44,054 bases of DNA, from the NCBI GenBank assembly GCA_023389575.1, contig JAEWEG010000036.1, positions 1 through 44,054 of the forward strand, read 5' to 3'. Within the stretch, counting starts at the first letter, position 1; each line of letters opens with the position of its first letter. The notes under the pieces were generated by a model. That model was not told the origin of the DNA. It was given only the letters and a program-made list of their open reading frames with translations, and ran no database searches. The DNA is from Chloroflexota bacterium (GTDB lineage Bacteria > Chloroflexota > Chloroflexia > Thermomicrobiales > UBA6265). Made by a program: the position numbers and the translations under genes. Below are positions 33,738 to 41,967 of this stretch, in pieces.

Positions 33738-34487
33738 TCAGTTAGCGGTGAGGATGCGTTCGAGGAACCGCTGGGTGCGGGGCTGCCGGGGGTTGTCGAA
33801 GAAGGATTTCGGTTCGCCCTGCTCCACGATTTCGCCGGCGTCGAGGAAGGCGACCTGGTCAGCGATGTTGCGGGCGAAGCCCATCTGGTGGGTGGCGAGG
33901 ATCATCGTCATGCCGAGCGATTTCAGTTCGACGATGATGTCCAGCACCTCGCCGACCATCTCGGGGTCGAGCGCCGAGGTGATCTCGTCGAGCAGCAGCA
34001 ACTCGGGCTTCATGGCGAGGGCGCGGATCACCGCGACACGCTGCTGCTGACCGCCGGAGAGCCGGTCGGGGAATTCCTTCGCCTTGTCCGCCAGGCCGAA
34101 GCGTTCAAGCAGGGACTCGGCCGTTTCGCGGGCTTCCGTGCGGGAAATGCCGAGGACCTTGCGCGGGGCGAGCGTGATGTTCTGCATCACGTTCATGTGC
34201 GGGAAGAGGTTGTAGGACTGGAAGACCATGCCAACCCGGCGCCGGATGGCGTCGGCGTCGCCGCGCATGTGGACGAGGTTGTCGCCGCGCAGCAGGATAT
34301 CCCCGGCCTGGATTTCCTCAAGCAGGTTGGTGCAGCGCAACAGCGTGGACTTTCCGCAGCCCGAGGCGCCGATCAGGCAGGTGACGGTGTGTTCCTCGAC
34401 ATCGAGGTGGATGTTCTTCAACACCACGTTCCGGCCGTAGGCCTTGTAGATGCCTTCGTAGCGAAGGAACGGCGGACGGTCGCTCAT
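33738..34487 (-). CDS. Polar amino-acid ABC transporter ATP-binding protein (GlnQ type)
   Basis: A 249-residue ATPase. Walker A GASGCGKST (40-48), Q-loop VFQSYNLFPHMNVMQNI, signature LSGGQQQRVAVIRALA, Walker B LLLDEITSALD and the switch histidine in ILATHQM are all intact. It drives import through the permease encoded upstream, overlapping that gene by 4 bp (ATGA). The last residues, QRFLERIL, match a 33-nt DNA copy at 27654. Confidence 0.95.
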   Translation of the reverse strand: MSDRPPFLRYEGIYKAYGRNVVLKNIHLDVEEHTVTCLIGASGCGKSTLLRCTNLLEEIQAGDILLRGDNLVHMRGDADAIRRRVGMVFQSYNLFPHMNVMQNITLAPRKVLGISRTEARETAESLLERFGLADKAKEFPDRLSGGQQQRVAVIRALAMKPELLLLDEITSALDPEMVGEVLDIIVELKSLGMTMILATHQMGFARNIADQVAFLDAGEIVEQGEPKSFFDNPRQPRTQRFLERILTAN

Positions 34488-35368
34488 ACGTCACCTCCAA
34501 CGGCGCGGAGTTTGGCCGACCGGGAAAGGAGGTAGTCGGTCAGGCGGGCCAGCGGCACGGTGATGGCGATGAAGAGCAATGCCGCGACAAGGTAGCTGGT
34601 GTAGTTGAAGTTCAGGGCGGAGTAGATCTGGGCCTGGCGGGTGGCCTCCAGCGGGCCAATCGCGGAGACCAGCGAGGTCTCCTTCTGGAGGGCGACGAAG
34701 CCGCTCAACAGCGGCGGGATGACGGCCTTCACGCCCTGCGGCAGCACGACGTAGATGAATGTCTTCGTTCCGCTGAGGCCCAGCGAGCGGGCGGCGGCGC
34801 GCTGGCTGGGGTGAACCGATTCGATGCCGGCGCGAAAGGTTTCGGCGGTGTAGGCCGCCGAGGTGATGATGCAGGCGACCGTGCCCCAGAACACTGGCGA
34901 ACTGGGGAGGCTCTCGATGCGGAGGCCGGGCACGCCGAAGCCGAGCATGAAGATGACCAGCAGGGCCGGGGCCCCCCGGAAGAAGTCGATGTAGACGATG
35001 GCGATGGCGCGCAGCGGGAAGAGGACCGGATTGGTGCTGACCCGGATCACGGCGAGCAGCAGTCCGATGGCGAGCACGATGGGCTCGGCGATCAGGAAGA
35101 TGCGGATGTTGAGCTTGAAGCCCTCCAGCACCTTGGGCCAGGCTTCCCTGAAGTCCGGCCAGCTGAAGAACGCTTGGCGAACCGCCTGCCAGCCTTCGGA
35201 CTGGGAGAGAAGCCAGGCGAAGCCGCCGAACAGGGCGAGGGTGCTGACCAGCGCGATGACCAGGGAACGGATCAGGGGTGCCTGCCGCCATACCGGAGGC
35301 GGCGTCAGGAGGCGCTCAAGTTCCTCGGCGGAAAGGGGAGGGCGCCGGTTCGGGGCTTCGCTACTCAT
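34484..35368 (-). CDS. Polar amino-acid ABC transporter permease (HisM/GlnP type)
   Basis: A 294-residue inner-membrane protein. After a soluble N-terminus (SAEELERLLTPPPVWRQ) come a first span (SLVIALVSTLALFGGFAWLL) and the usual permease core: LRAIAIVYIDFFRGAPALLVIFML, SAAYTAETFRAGIESVHPSQRAAARSLGLSGTKTFIYVVLPQGVKAVIPPL (the EAA-type docking loop) and LVSAIGPLEATRQAQI. It probably works as a homodimer with the GlnQ-type ATPase. It is the second gene of the operon, 111 bp after the binding-protein gene with a strong hairpin between. Confidence 0.94.
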   Translation of the reverse strand: MSSEAPNRRPPLSAEELERLLTPPPVWRQAPLIRSLVIALVSTLALFGGFAWLLSQSEGWQAVRQAFFSWPDFREAWPKVLEGFKLNIRIFLIAEPIVLAIGLLLAVIRVSTNPVLFPLRAIAIVYIDFFRGAPALLVIFMLGFGVPGLRIESLPSSPVFWGTVACIITSAAYTAETFRAGIESVHPSQRAAARSLGLSGTKTFIYVVLPQGVKAVIPPLLSGFVALQKETSLVSAIGPLEATRQAQIYSALNFNYTSYLVAALLFIAITVPLARLTDYLLSRSAKLRAVGGDV

Positions 35369-35424
35369 GCATACGTTTCCGGGGAGTCGAACCGGGCGAC
35401 CTCACGCGGTGGCCTTTCGGGATG

Positions 35425-35459
35425 CCGGGGCGCCTCGCGATCACCACGAGGCGCCCCGG
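35425..35459 (-). terminator. Intercistronic hairpin after the amino-acid-binding protein gene
   Basis: A perfect 13-bp stem CCGGGGCGCCTCG / CGAGGCGCCCCGG with a 9-nt loop, 20 bp after the binding-protein stop and 56 bp before the permease start. No U-tract follows, so an mRNA-stabilising or attenuating role is likely, as in the sugar operon. Confidence 0.65.
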
Positions 35460-35479
35460 ATCATGAACGGGAGAGGGAG

Positions 35480-36352
35480 TTATTCCGTGTAGGTCTTCAG
35501 GTCGTCCGGAATCGGGAGCCACTCGGCGACCAGGGCCTCGTGGGTGCCATCCGCCTTCAGCGAGGCGATGGCCGCGTTGAGGTAGGGGATGAGCGGGCTG
35601 TCGAGCTCGGTGACGAGGCCCATGCCGTCGCCGACCGCGCCGGGGAGGATGCCGCCGATCGCCAGGCCCTCGAACTGGATGGTGGTGATGTAGATGGCGT
35701 TCTGCAGGTTCTGGATGTTGCCGTCGACCGTGCCGTTGTCGAGCGCGGTAATGGAGTCGGCGTTCGTGTCGTAGACGAGGATGTCCTGCTCCGGGGCAAT
35801 GGTGTCGGTGAGATACGAGTGGAAGGTCGTGCCGACCTGGGTGGACCACTTGAACGGGCGGAGATCCGCGATCGAGGTGGCGTCGAGCACGGGCGAATCC
35901 GCCTTGGTGATCGTCACCAGCGGGTCGTTGTAGTAGGAATCGCTGAAGCCCACGGCGCGGGCGCGTTCCTCGGTGATCGAAACCTCGGTGATGTAGAAGT
36001 CGAAGGGCTTGGGACCAGGAGCGTAGGAGGCGTTGAACGAGGTGTAGCCCCACTCGACCTGGTCGGCGGTGAAGCCGAGGCGCTCGGCGATGGCGTAGGC
36101 GATGGCGCCCTCGAACCCCTGGCCGTTGGAGGGATCGTTGTCCACGAACCATGGCTCGTAAAGCGGCTGGTCGGCGTGGATGATGAGCTTGCCTTCCTCG
36201 CGCAGGGGGAGGACCGAGATGTCGCCAATCTCGACGGACGGGCTGGCGGCGGGAGACGCCTCCTGGGCCATTCCTGTGAAGCCGGTGCGGGCAAGGGCGG
36301 CGGCGGTTGCCGCGCCACCGGTGATCTGGATGAGTTTCCGACGCGTTGCCAT
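35480..36352 (-). CDS. Polar amino-acid ABC transporter substrate-binding protein (family 3)
   Basis: A 290-residue exported protein. It has a Tat-like leader (MATRRKLIQITGGAATAAALARTG...MAQEAS), a Ser/Pro-rich spacer, and the family 3 fold: KLIIHADQPLYEPWFVDN, GFEGAIAYAIAERLGF, WGYTSFNASYAPGPKPFDFYITEVSITEERARAVGFSDSYY and VYDTNADSITALDNGTVDGNI. It binds a polar amino acid or similar small solute outside the membrane. The ATG at 36352 is supported by GGAGG 8 nt upstream; an ATG 27 nt earlier is not. First gene of the operon. Confidence 0.92.
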   Translation of the reverse strand: MATRRKLIQITGGAATAAALARTGFTGMAQEASPAASPSVEIGDISVLPLREEGKLIIHADQPLYEPWFVDNDPSNGQGFEGAIAYAIAERLGFTADQVEWGYTSFNASYAPGPKPFDFYITEVSITEERARAVGFSDSYYNDPLVTITKADSPVLDATSIADLRPFKWSTQVGTTFHSYLTDTIAPEQDILVYDTNADSITALDNGTVDGNIQNLQNAIYITTIQFEGLAIGGILPGAVGDGMGLVTELDSPLIPYLNAAIASLKADGTHEALVAEWLPIPDDLKTYTE

Positions 36353-36426
36353 GTGCTTACCTCCGGAGACTTCGAACATCGGACCGCGCGCCGAGCCCCA
36401 GCCGGGCGCGCTACGCGGGCGAGCGA

Positions 36427-36456
36427 ACTGTACCTAGCCATACTACACAACTGGAA
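36427..36456 (-). promoter_or_regulatory. Possible promoter of the amino-acid ABC operon
   Basis: Minus-strand TACAGT (36427-36432) with a weak TTCCAG -35 at 18 bp, 75 bp before the binding-protein ATG. The -35 region overlaps a 10-bp palindrome GGAAGCTTCC, a possible operator. The rest of the 365-bp gap to rnc shows only a -10-like TATACT at 36632 for rnc. Confidence 0.3.
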
Positions 36457-36717
36457 GCTTCCCGCCATCATCCATCGCCGGGTGGATTTGGGACGGATGT
36501 CACGGGCTCGAACCAGAGTGGCCCGTCGCCTCGAAAGTCGATGCCGGGAGTGGGGCGGGGACGGTGGAGAGGTCGGTCCCCGTGCGGTCGCCGACAGAGA
36601 GGGCCTGCGCTGGACGGGACAGCATGACGCGTATACTCGCTGCATGAAGACGTCCGTCCCGCATGGCCTAAATTCAGGGCTGGCGGGCACGCAACAGGCG
36701 AATCGAGGCGCGGGGAC

Positions 36718-37479
36718 ATGAATCGCAAGAAGGGAATGCCGGGGTTCGGAATGCCGGACCTGGACCAGGAGCACGCGCTCGCGCGGCGCATGAAGGTCTC
36801 CTTTGAGGATCCCTACCTGCTGCGCATGGCGCTCACCCATCGCTCGGTGCTGCATGACTGGCTGCTGCTGGACGAGCATGTCGATGCCCGGATGGAAAGC
36901 AACGAGCGGCTGGAGTTCCTGGGCGATGCGCTGCTGGGCGCGTTCGTGGCCGAATATCTTTACCATCTCGACAGCAAGGCCGATGAAGGGGCATTGACGC
37001 GCAGCCGGGTCGCCATCGTGCGGGCGGAAACGCTGGTTCGCTGGTCGCGCGAACTGGATCTTCCCCGGTACCTGTACCTGGGAACGGGAGAGCGGGTAAC
37101 GGAGAGCGTGCGGGACCGGATGCTGGCTGGCGCGTTCGAGGCGCTGGTGGGGGCGATTCACCTGGACCGGGGCATCGCGGCGGCCGAGGCGTTCGTGCTC
37201 GGGTTCCTGGAGCGCGACGGGGCGACGATTCGCGAGGGCGAGGAGGATGCCAATCCGAAGGGCCGGCTGCAGGAAATCCTCCAGGAACGGGCGATTCCGG
37301 CTCCCGAGTACGTGACCCTGGCGGCGGAAGGCCCGGACCACGCCCGCGAATTCACCGAGGCGGTGCTCGTAAATGGTGTGCAGTTCGGGGTGGGTACCGG
37401 CCGCAGCAAGCGGGTGGCCCAGCAGGAAGCCGCGCGCCAGGCGATCGAGGCGCTGGAGCGCGAGAGGGCCGCATCGTGA
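36718..37479 (+). CDS. rnc: Ribonuclease III
   Basis: A 253-residue double-stranded-RNA endonuclease that processes rRNA and structured mRNAs. The catalytic signature NERLEFLGDALLG is at 62-74 with E66 and D70 (E. coli E41 and D45); E141 in FEALVGA matches E. coli E117. The fourth conserved acid (D114, usually LADxxEAL) is replaced: the sequence reads MLAGAFEALVG with glycine at 138. The C-terminal dsRNA-binding domain is complete (PKGRLQEILQERAIPAPEYVTLAAEG ... GRSKRVAQQEAARQAIEAL). Activity is therefore likely but may be altered. It heads a same-strand run with prs. Confidence 0.93.
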   Translation: MNRKKGMPGFGMPDLDQEHALARRMKVSFEDPYLLRMALTHRSVLHDWLLLDEHVDARMESNERLEFLGDALLGAFVAEYLYHLDSKADEGALTRSRVAIVRAETLVRWSRELDLPRYLYLGTGERVTESVRDRMLAGAFEALVGAIHLDRGIAAAEAFVLGFLERDGATIREGEEDANPKGRLQEILQERAIPAPEYVTLAAEGPDHAREFTEAVLVNGVQFGVGTGRSKRVAQQEAARQAIEALERERAAS

Positions 37480-37600
37480 CCCGGCCTGGGAGCGCGCGAA
37501 GGGTGGATACCGCATCCTTGAACCTGCCGGTGAACGCCGAATCCTGATACCCTCAACCTGCGCGGGTAGCGTCTGAGTGTGTGACCGGAAAGGACGGGCC

Positions 37601-38599
37601 ATGGCGGGCGGCTCCTACGACGAAATCGTGATTCTCAGCGGGAACTCGAATCCGTGGCTGGCGGACGAGATTTGCGACTACATCGGCATCGGCCGGGGCC
37701 GGGCCGAGGTCTTCAAGTTCAGTAACGACAACACCTTCGTGCGGATCGGGGAAAGCGTCCGGCAGAAGGATGTGTACGTCGTGCAGTCGTTCTCCGCGCC
37801 GGTGAACGATTCGATCATGGAACTCCTGATCATGATCGACACGTTGACCCGGGCGTCGGCGGGCCGGATCACGGCGGTGATCCCATATTACGGCTATGGC
37901 AGGACCGACAAGAAGGACCAGCCGCGCGTGCCGATCACGGCCCGCCTGGTGGCCAAGCTGATCGTGCAGGCCGGGGCGGATCGGGTGCTGACGGTCGACC
38001 TCCACGCCGGGCAGATCCAGGGCTTCTTCGACATTCCGGTCGACGAGATGAGCGCGATGTTCATGACGGCGCAGTATTTCCTGGAGAAGCGGCTGACGAA
38101 TCCGGTGGTGGTTTCGCCCGACCTGGGCAACACGAAGCGGGCGCGCAACTTCGCCGAAATCCTGGAAGCGCCGCTGGCGATCATCGAGAAGCGACGGGTG
38201 GGCAACCAGGACCAGACCGAGATGCTGAACCTGATCGGCTCGGTCGATGGCTGCCAGGTGGTGATCGTGGACGACGAGATCGACACGGCCGGTTCGATCA
38301 CTCAGGCCGCCCAGGTGTGCTTCGACCACGGCGCGACCGAGGTCTACGCCTCATGCATCCACCCGGTATTCTCCGGGCCAGCCGTGGAGCGGTTGGGCGC
38401 CAGCTCGATCACCGAAATCGTGGCCACGAACACGATCGCGCTGCCTTCCGAGAAACGATTCGACAAGCTAACCGTGCTTTCGGTTGCGCCGTTGCTTGGC
38501 GAGGCGATCCAGCGCATCCATGCCGGTACCAGCGTTTCGACCGCCTACCGGGCGACCGGGGCGTTCCAGGCGCGGCTGTCGCTCGTCACCCCTGAATGA
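37601..38599 (+). CDS. prs: Ribose-phosphate pyrophosphokinase
   Basis: A 332-residue enzyme making phosphoribosyl pyrophosphate from ribose 5-phosphate and ATP for nucleotide, histidine and tryptophan synthesis. Motifs: ILSGNSNPWLADEI, FSNDNTFVRIGESVRQKDVYVVQSF, YYGYGRTDKKDQPRVPITARLVA, VLTVDLHAGQIQGFFDIPVD, and the PRPP loop VVIVDDEIDTAGSI. The ATG at 37601 follows AAGGAC; an upstream start is rejected for lack of a ribosome site. About 120 bp separate it from rnc and 27 bp from the next gene. Confidence 0.95.
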   Translation: MAGGSYDEIVILSGNSNPWLADEICDYIGIGRGRAEVFKFSNDNTFVRIGESVRQKDVYVVQSFSAPVNDSIMELLIMIDTLTRASAGRITAVIPYYGYGRTDKKDQPRVPITARLVAKLIVQAGADRVLTVDLHAGQIQGFFDIPVDEMSAMFMTAQYFLEKRLTNPVVVSPDLGNTKRARNFAEILEAPLAIIEKRRVGNQDQTEMLNLIGSVDGCQVVIVDDEIDTAGSITQAAQVCFDHGATEVYASCIHPVFSGPAVERLGASSITEIVATNTIALPSEKRFDKLTVLSVAPLLGEAIQRIHAGTSVSTAYRATGAFQARLSLVTPE

Positions 38600-38626
38600 C
38601 GCTGGCGTTCCACCTGACGTTGTCGC

Positions 38627-39949
38627 ATGGCTGCTCCTGAGCGAACCCATCACCACATGATTCCGTGGCGACGGGTGGTGGTGGTCGCGATCGTGATGGC
38701 CATCGGCGTCACGGCGCTGTGGCTGGTGATTCGCGCCTTTGGGGGATCAGATATCGATCCCCCCATGCCCACCACGGAACCAACGGCCGACCAGGTTATC
38801 GTCACGCCGACCGTGCCGGTGGTGGCCACCCCAACGCTGCAGCCCGCCACGCCGGTGGTGACCGAGACGCCCCAGTGGGCGGCGGGAAGCCTGCCCGCGA
38901 TGCTGGACATGGCGCCAGACCGGCTTTCGGACGATAGCCTGCCGCTGAACGACGTGGCGAGGTACAGCGATATCGATGGCTGGATGCGGGCCAATGGGGT
39001 CGCCGATCCTCAATCCCTGGATGATCCGCTTCTCCCCGAGTGGGAATCGCACCTGGGCGCGCTGGCGCTTCCGGCGAGCATTCGCGAGTTCGGCCTGGAC
39101 CCGGTCTGGCCGCAAACGTACGGCTACGATCTGACGCAGGTGGACCAGGTGCTGGTGATCGGCCAGGCGCCCGATTTCGTGATGATCATGCGCGGGGATT
39201 TCGATCCGGACGGGTTGCAGGCGGCCTGGGTTGCCAGCGGATACCAGGCGGTGGAGATCGAGGGGATGACGGCCTGGTCGCTGTATCCGGGCGATGGGAT
39301 CGATCTTTCCGCCCCGGAGAGCCGCCCCGCGATGGGAAGCATGAATAACGTGATCCTGCTGGAGGACGGCACGCTGGTGGCGGCCGCCCGCGGCGCCCGG
39401 CTGGGGTCGGTGCTGCGGGTGCTGAACGGTGACGCGCCCTCACTGGCGACGAATGACGACGTGGCGTCGCTGCTTCAGCCGGGAACCGGGGTGGACACGC
39501 TGGCGACGGCGGTGCTCTCGAAGGGGTCGCTGTTACAGGCCACGCCAGACCGGCTACCGGAGATCGCGACGCCCGTGCCGGGAACGCCCGGACCTCTCCC
39601 GATTGGGACCCCCGATCCAGGCGAGGAGCCGATGGTAGGCGAGGCGGCGCTGGTGCTGATCGGCATCTGGCCGCCGAATGATGGACAGGTCTCGATGTCG
39701 GTCCGGTTGGTGATGGATGAACCGGAAACGGCGACTGGGTCCGCCCAGGTGATCCAGCAACGGCTGCGGGATTCGATATCTCCGGTGACTGGCCGACCGT
39801 ACAACGAGCGGTTCAGCCAGCCCGTGGTGTCGGTTTCCGACGGCGTGGTGACGGTGCATGTGGGGTTGGAGCAGGGGGCGGAGGACTGGCTCGAGGCGCT
39901 TTCGAGCCGGGATCTTGGGTTCGCGTTCTGGCTGCCCGAGAGCGGTTGA
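38627..39949 (+). CDS. Membrane-anchored extracytoplasmic protein of unknown function
   Basis: A 440-residue protein: a single N-terminal membrane span (RRVVVVAIVMAIGVTALWLVI), a Thr/Pro-rich linker (about residues 45-85, PTTEPTADQVIVTPTVPVV...), then a globular domain (about 90-440) with LNDVARYSDIDGWMRANGV, IREFGLDPVWPQTYGYDLTQVDQVLVIGQAPDFVMIMRGDFDPDGLQAAWVASGY and MNNVILLEDGTLVAAARGARLG. It looks like a lipoprotein-style sensor or stress protein without the lipobox. I do not recognise the family. It follows prs by 27 bp with no visible ribosome site, so coupling or a different start is possible. Confidence 0.72.
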   Translation: MAAPERTHHHMIPWRRVVVVAIVMAIGVTALWLVIRAFGGSDIDPPMPTTEPTADQVIVTPTVPVVATPTLQPATPVVTETPQWAAGSLPAMLDMAPDRLSDDSLPLNDVARYSDIDGWMRANGVADPQSLDDPLLPEWESHLGALALPASIREFGLDPVWPQTYGYDLTQVDQVLVIGQAPDFVMIMRGDFDPDGLQAAWVASGYQAVEIEGMTAWSLYPGDGIDLSAPESRPAMGSMNNVILLEDGTLVAAARGARLGSVLRVLNGDAPSLATNDDVASLLQPGTGVDTLATAVLSKGSLLQATPDRLPEIATPVPGTPGPLPIGTPDPGEEPMVGEAALVLIGIWPPNDGQVSMSVRLVMDEPETATGSAQVIQQRLRDSISPVTGRPYNERFSQPVVSVSDGVVTVHVGLEQGAEDWLEALSSRDLGFAFWLPESG

Positions 39950-39992
39950 GCGGCGGTGGATCTGTCGCCATGCAGGGGTGTGGTACCCGCGA

Positions 39993-40038
39993 CGAGGAGC
40001 CACAGACCTGCTCCGCAGGCCGTGGCTCCGTACATTCT
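39993..40038 (+). repeat. RAYT-flanking REP hairpin, left copy
   Basis: CGAGGAGCCACAGACC, inner hairpin CCTGC-TCC-GCAGG, then CCGTGGCTCCGTACATTCT. Outer arms GGAGCCAC / GTGGCTCC are perfect, with an unpaired AGA opposite CC between the stems. The GTACATTCT tail points towards the transposase gene. The rest of the gap to the transposase (40039-40233) holds nothing I recognise. Confidence 0.8.
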
Positions 40039-40233
40039 GGGTGGCCGAACTCGCTGTCTCTTTCGACGATCAGGAAGACGAGCTAATCTGGTGGCCACAG
40101 TCTCAAGGGCCAAAGCGGACTGGCATCACGCGTCACGGGAGCCAGCATCTGCTGTCGTTGGCCACAGATCCTTCCATGCGGTGTATCGTAATCTGATCTC
40201 AGCCCAGATCGCGACTCATCGGGAGAATAACGA

Positions 40234-40770
40234 TTGCCTTACCGGCTCGATCCCCGTCGTTCGTCGCTCCGCCTGCCTGGTCGGGACTATGCGGCACCGG
40301 GATATGTGTTTGTCACCATCGACACCGCCAACCGGCAGGCACTCTTCGGAGAGATCGACTCCGGCGGAGTCATCCTCTCTCCTGCTGGCCAGATGCTCGA
40401 TCAGATCTGGAATCGCGTGCCCGACCGGTTTTCCGCGGTGGCCCTGGACGAGTACGTCGTTATGCCCGATCACACGCATGCCTTGCTCATGATGGGGTTG
40501 TCCGCCACCCAGCCGGTGACCGTCGGACAGGTGGTGCGGTGGGTGAAGTCGACCTCGGTGGAAGGCTATCGCCAGGGTGTGCTGCGCCATCGGTGGGAGC
40601 CCTACGACGGGAAACTGTGGCACCCGAACTTCCATGATCGCGTATTGCGAGATGGGGAACTCGATGTCCGCCGCCAGTACATTCAAGCCAATCCACGACG
40701 CCGGTGGGAGCGGATGCTGATCGAAGCAAACGCGCCACCGGCAATCTGGCGTTCCCCGCGCGACACGTGA
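40234..40770 (+). CDS. REP-associated tyrosine transposase (Y1/HUH family)
   Basis: A 178-residue single-strand DNA transposase of the IS200/IS605-related RAYT group. The HUH motif is H80-T-H82 in VVMPDHTHALLM; the catalytic tyrosine is Y149 in RRQYIQANP; the region LWHPNFHDRVLRDGELD before it is typical of RAYTs. All active-site residues are present, so it may still work. The start is TTG with GGGAGA 7 nt upstream. Two inverted hairpin repeats flank it at 195 bp and 16 bp; they are its likely substrates. RAYTs are generally single-copy, vertically kept genes. Confidence 0.9.
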   Translation: MPYRLDPRRSSLRLPGRDYAAPGYVFVTIDTANRQALFGEIDSGGVILSPAGQMLDQIWNRVPDRFSAVALDEYVVMPDHTHALLMMGLSATQPVTVGQVVRWVKSTSVEGYRQGVLRHRWEPYDGKLWHPNFHDRVLRDGELDVRRQYIQANPRRRWERMLIEANAPPAIWRSPRDT

Positions 40771-40786
40771 GCCAGAGTGAAGATCA

Positions 40787-40833
40787 AGAATGTACGGAGC
40801 CACGGCCCGCGCCAGCGGGTCTGTGGCTCCTCG
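40787..40833 (-). repeat. RAYT-flanking REP hairpin, right copy (inverted)
   Basis: The reverse complement of the left copy except for the inner stem, which reads CCCGC-TGGC-GCGGG in place of CCTGC-TCC-GCAGG. The T to C and A to G changes compensate each other and keep the stem paired. The tail again points towards the transposase gene. Confidence 0.8.
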
Positions 40834-40880
40834 CCGCGAGCGAGTCGCGTGTCATCGCTCAGCCTGTTGAGCAAACGAAT

Positions 40881-40905
40881 CAGGGCCGCCAATCTGGCGG
40901 CCCTG
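40881..40905 (-). terminator. Terminator of the sdhCD-like gene
   Basis: A perfect 11-bp stem CAGGGCCGCCA / TGGCGGCCCTG with a 3-nt loop lies 30 bp after the stop; the minus strand continues ATTCGTTTGCTC. It could also stop leftover transcription from the RAYT side. Confidence 0.65.
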
Positions 40906-40934
40906 GACTCTATTCGTGCGTTGTATATGGTGCT

Positions 40935-41831
40935 CTAGAAGAGTTCCTTGGCGAAGATGATGATGGCCGAAGGAATCGTCAGCACGACCGTGCCGATCAT
41001 GACCCACCAGAAGTACTTCGTGGACTTGCTGGGGCCGTTGTTGGTGAAGTTGACCGCCGCGATCCGGAGACCGTTCAGCAGGTGGTAGATCACCGCGCCG
41101 ACCAGCAGGATTTCCATCGGGATGATGAACGGGTGGGCGTAGAACTCGACGGTATGGTCGTAGACGTCACGGCCAAGGCCGATGAGCATAATGTCCACGA
41201 TGTGGATCAGCAGGAAGAACAGGACTCCGATGCCGCTGGCCCGGTGCAGGACCCATGCGTACTGACCGGTGTCGCCGGTGTAGATCGGCGAGCGGCCTTC
41301 CTTCACGTTGTTGTAGATCCAGACGCCGAGGGCAATCATCGCGAGGTAGGTGATACCCGCGAAGACGAAGAGCGAGTAGCCCAGCAGGTCGCCGATCCAC
41401 ATTTCGCCCGAAAGTGGGCCGGTGTTTTCGCGCGACATCTCCTCATCGAAGGTGAAGATCGTGACGAGGCCGACAACGGTGAAGATGATGCCGAAGGTCC
41501 AGAGGGAGGCGAAGCCGATTTGCCTGGCCTTGTGGTCTTTCAGGTAGTCGGCGATGGAATAGCGCATGCCAATCAGGCCGTGCCAAAGCGCCGCGATCAG
41601 CAGCAGGGTGTCGAACGACCGCCAGATCGGGTTGGCCCAGCGAGCGGACACAAAGTCGAACGTCGTTTCAGAGGGGACGTTGATGTAGTGGGTGATGAAC
41701 AGGTGCCCACCAGCGAGGAAGACGAGCGCGACGCCGGATATGCGAAGAAAGTACCAGCCAATCTTCTCCATGCTCATTGACACGGCGTTTCCTGTCATCG
41801 ATTGGCCACGATTTGACGGCGCGAGGGCCAT
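40935..41831 (-). CDS. Succinate dehydrogenase membrane anchor, apparent SdhD-SdhC fusion
   Basis: A 298-residue membrane protein with about seven spans. Residues 24-125 resemble SdhD: LRISGVALVFLAGGHLFITHY, then SFDTLLLIAALWHGLIGMRYSIADYLKD with the H84-G-x-x-G-x-R...DY motif. Residues 188-298 resemble the SdhC cytochrome b subunit: H196-R-x-S-G, FFLLIHIVD (H210) and YHLLNGLR (H250). Either half alone is normally a separate 110-130-residue protein that anchors SdhAB, binds heme b and passes electrons to quinone. No sdhA or sdhB is next to it. ATG 41831 has GGAGGA about 10 nt upstream; ATG 41798 and nearby GTG are alternatives. The fusion call is by inspection only. Confidence 0.75.
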   Translation of the reverse strand: MALAPSNRGQSMTGNAVSMSMEKIGWYFLRISGVALVFLAGGHLFITHYINVPSETTFDFVSARWANPIWRSFDTLLLIAALWHGLIGMRYSIADYLKDHKARQIGFASLWTFGIIFTVVGLVTIFTFDEEMSRENTGPLSGEMWIGDLLGYSLFVFAGITYLAMIALGVWIYNNVKEGRSPIYTGDTGQYAWVLHRASGIGVLFFLLIHIVDIMLIGLGRDVYDHTVEFYAHPFIIPMEILLVGAVIYHLLNGLRIAAVNFTNNGPSKSTKYFWWVMIGTVVLTIPSAIIIFAKELF

Positions 41832-41967
41832 GGTCGGTACTTCCTCCAGCAGTGTCTGCTCGGTATTCGCGATATGTTCTTATTGTACCCAGAACCGGCG
41901 ACCGCCGTGAATGGCGGGGCGACGATATGCGGCGCGAACGCCCGTCTGGCGCGGCATCCGGCGAAGG

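Larger units (their letters stand above)
39993..40833 (+). mobile_element. REP-associated tyrosine transposase (RAYT) unit with inverted hairpin ends
   Basis: An 841-bp unit: left REP-like hairpin, Y1-type transposase gene, right hairpin in opposite orientation. No target duplication is evident. RAYT proteins are known to bind and process such REP hairpins as single strands, and the pair forms a BIME-like arrangement. Boundaries are set by the hairpins and are inference. Confidence 0.65.
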
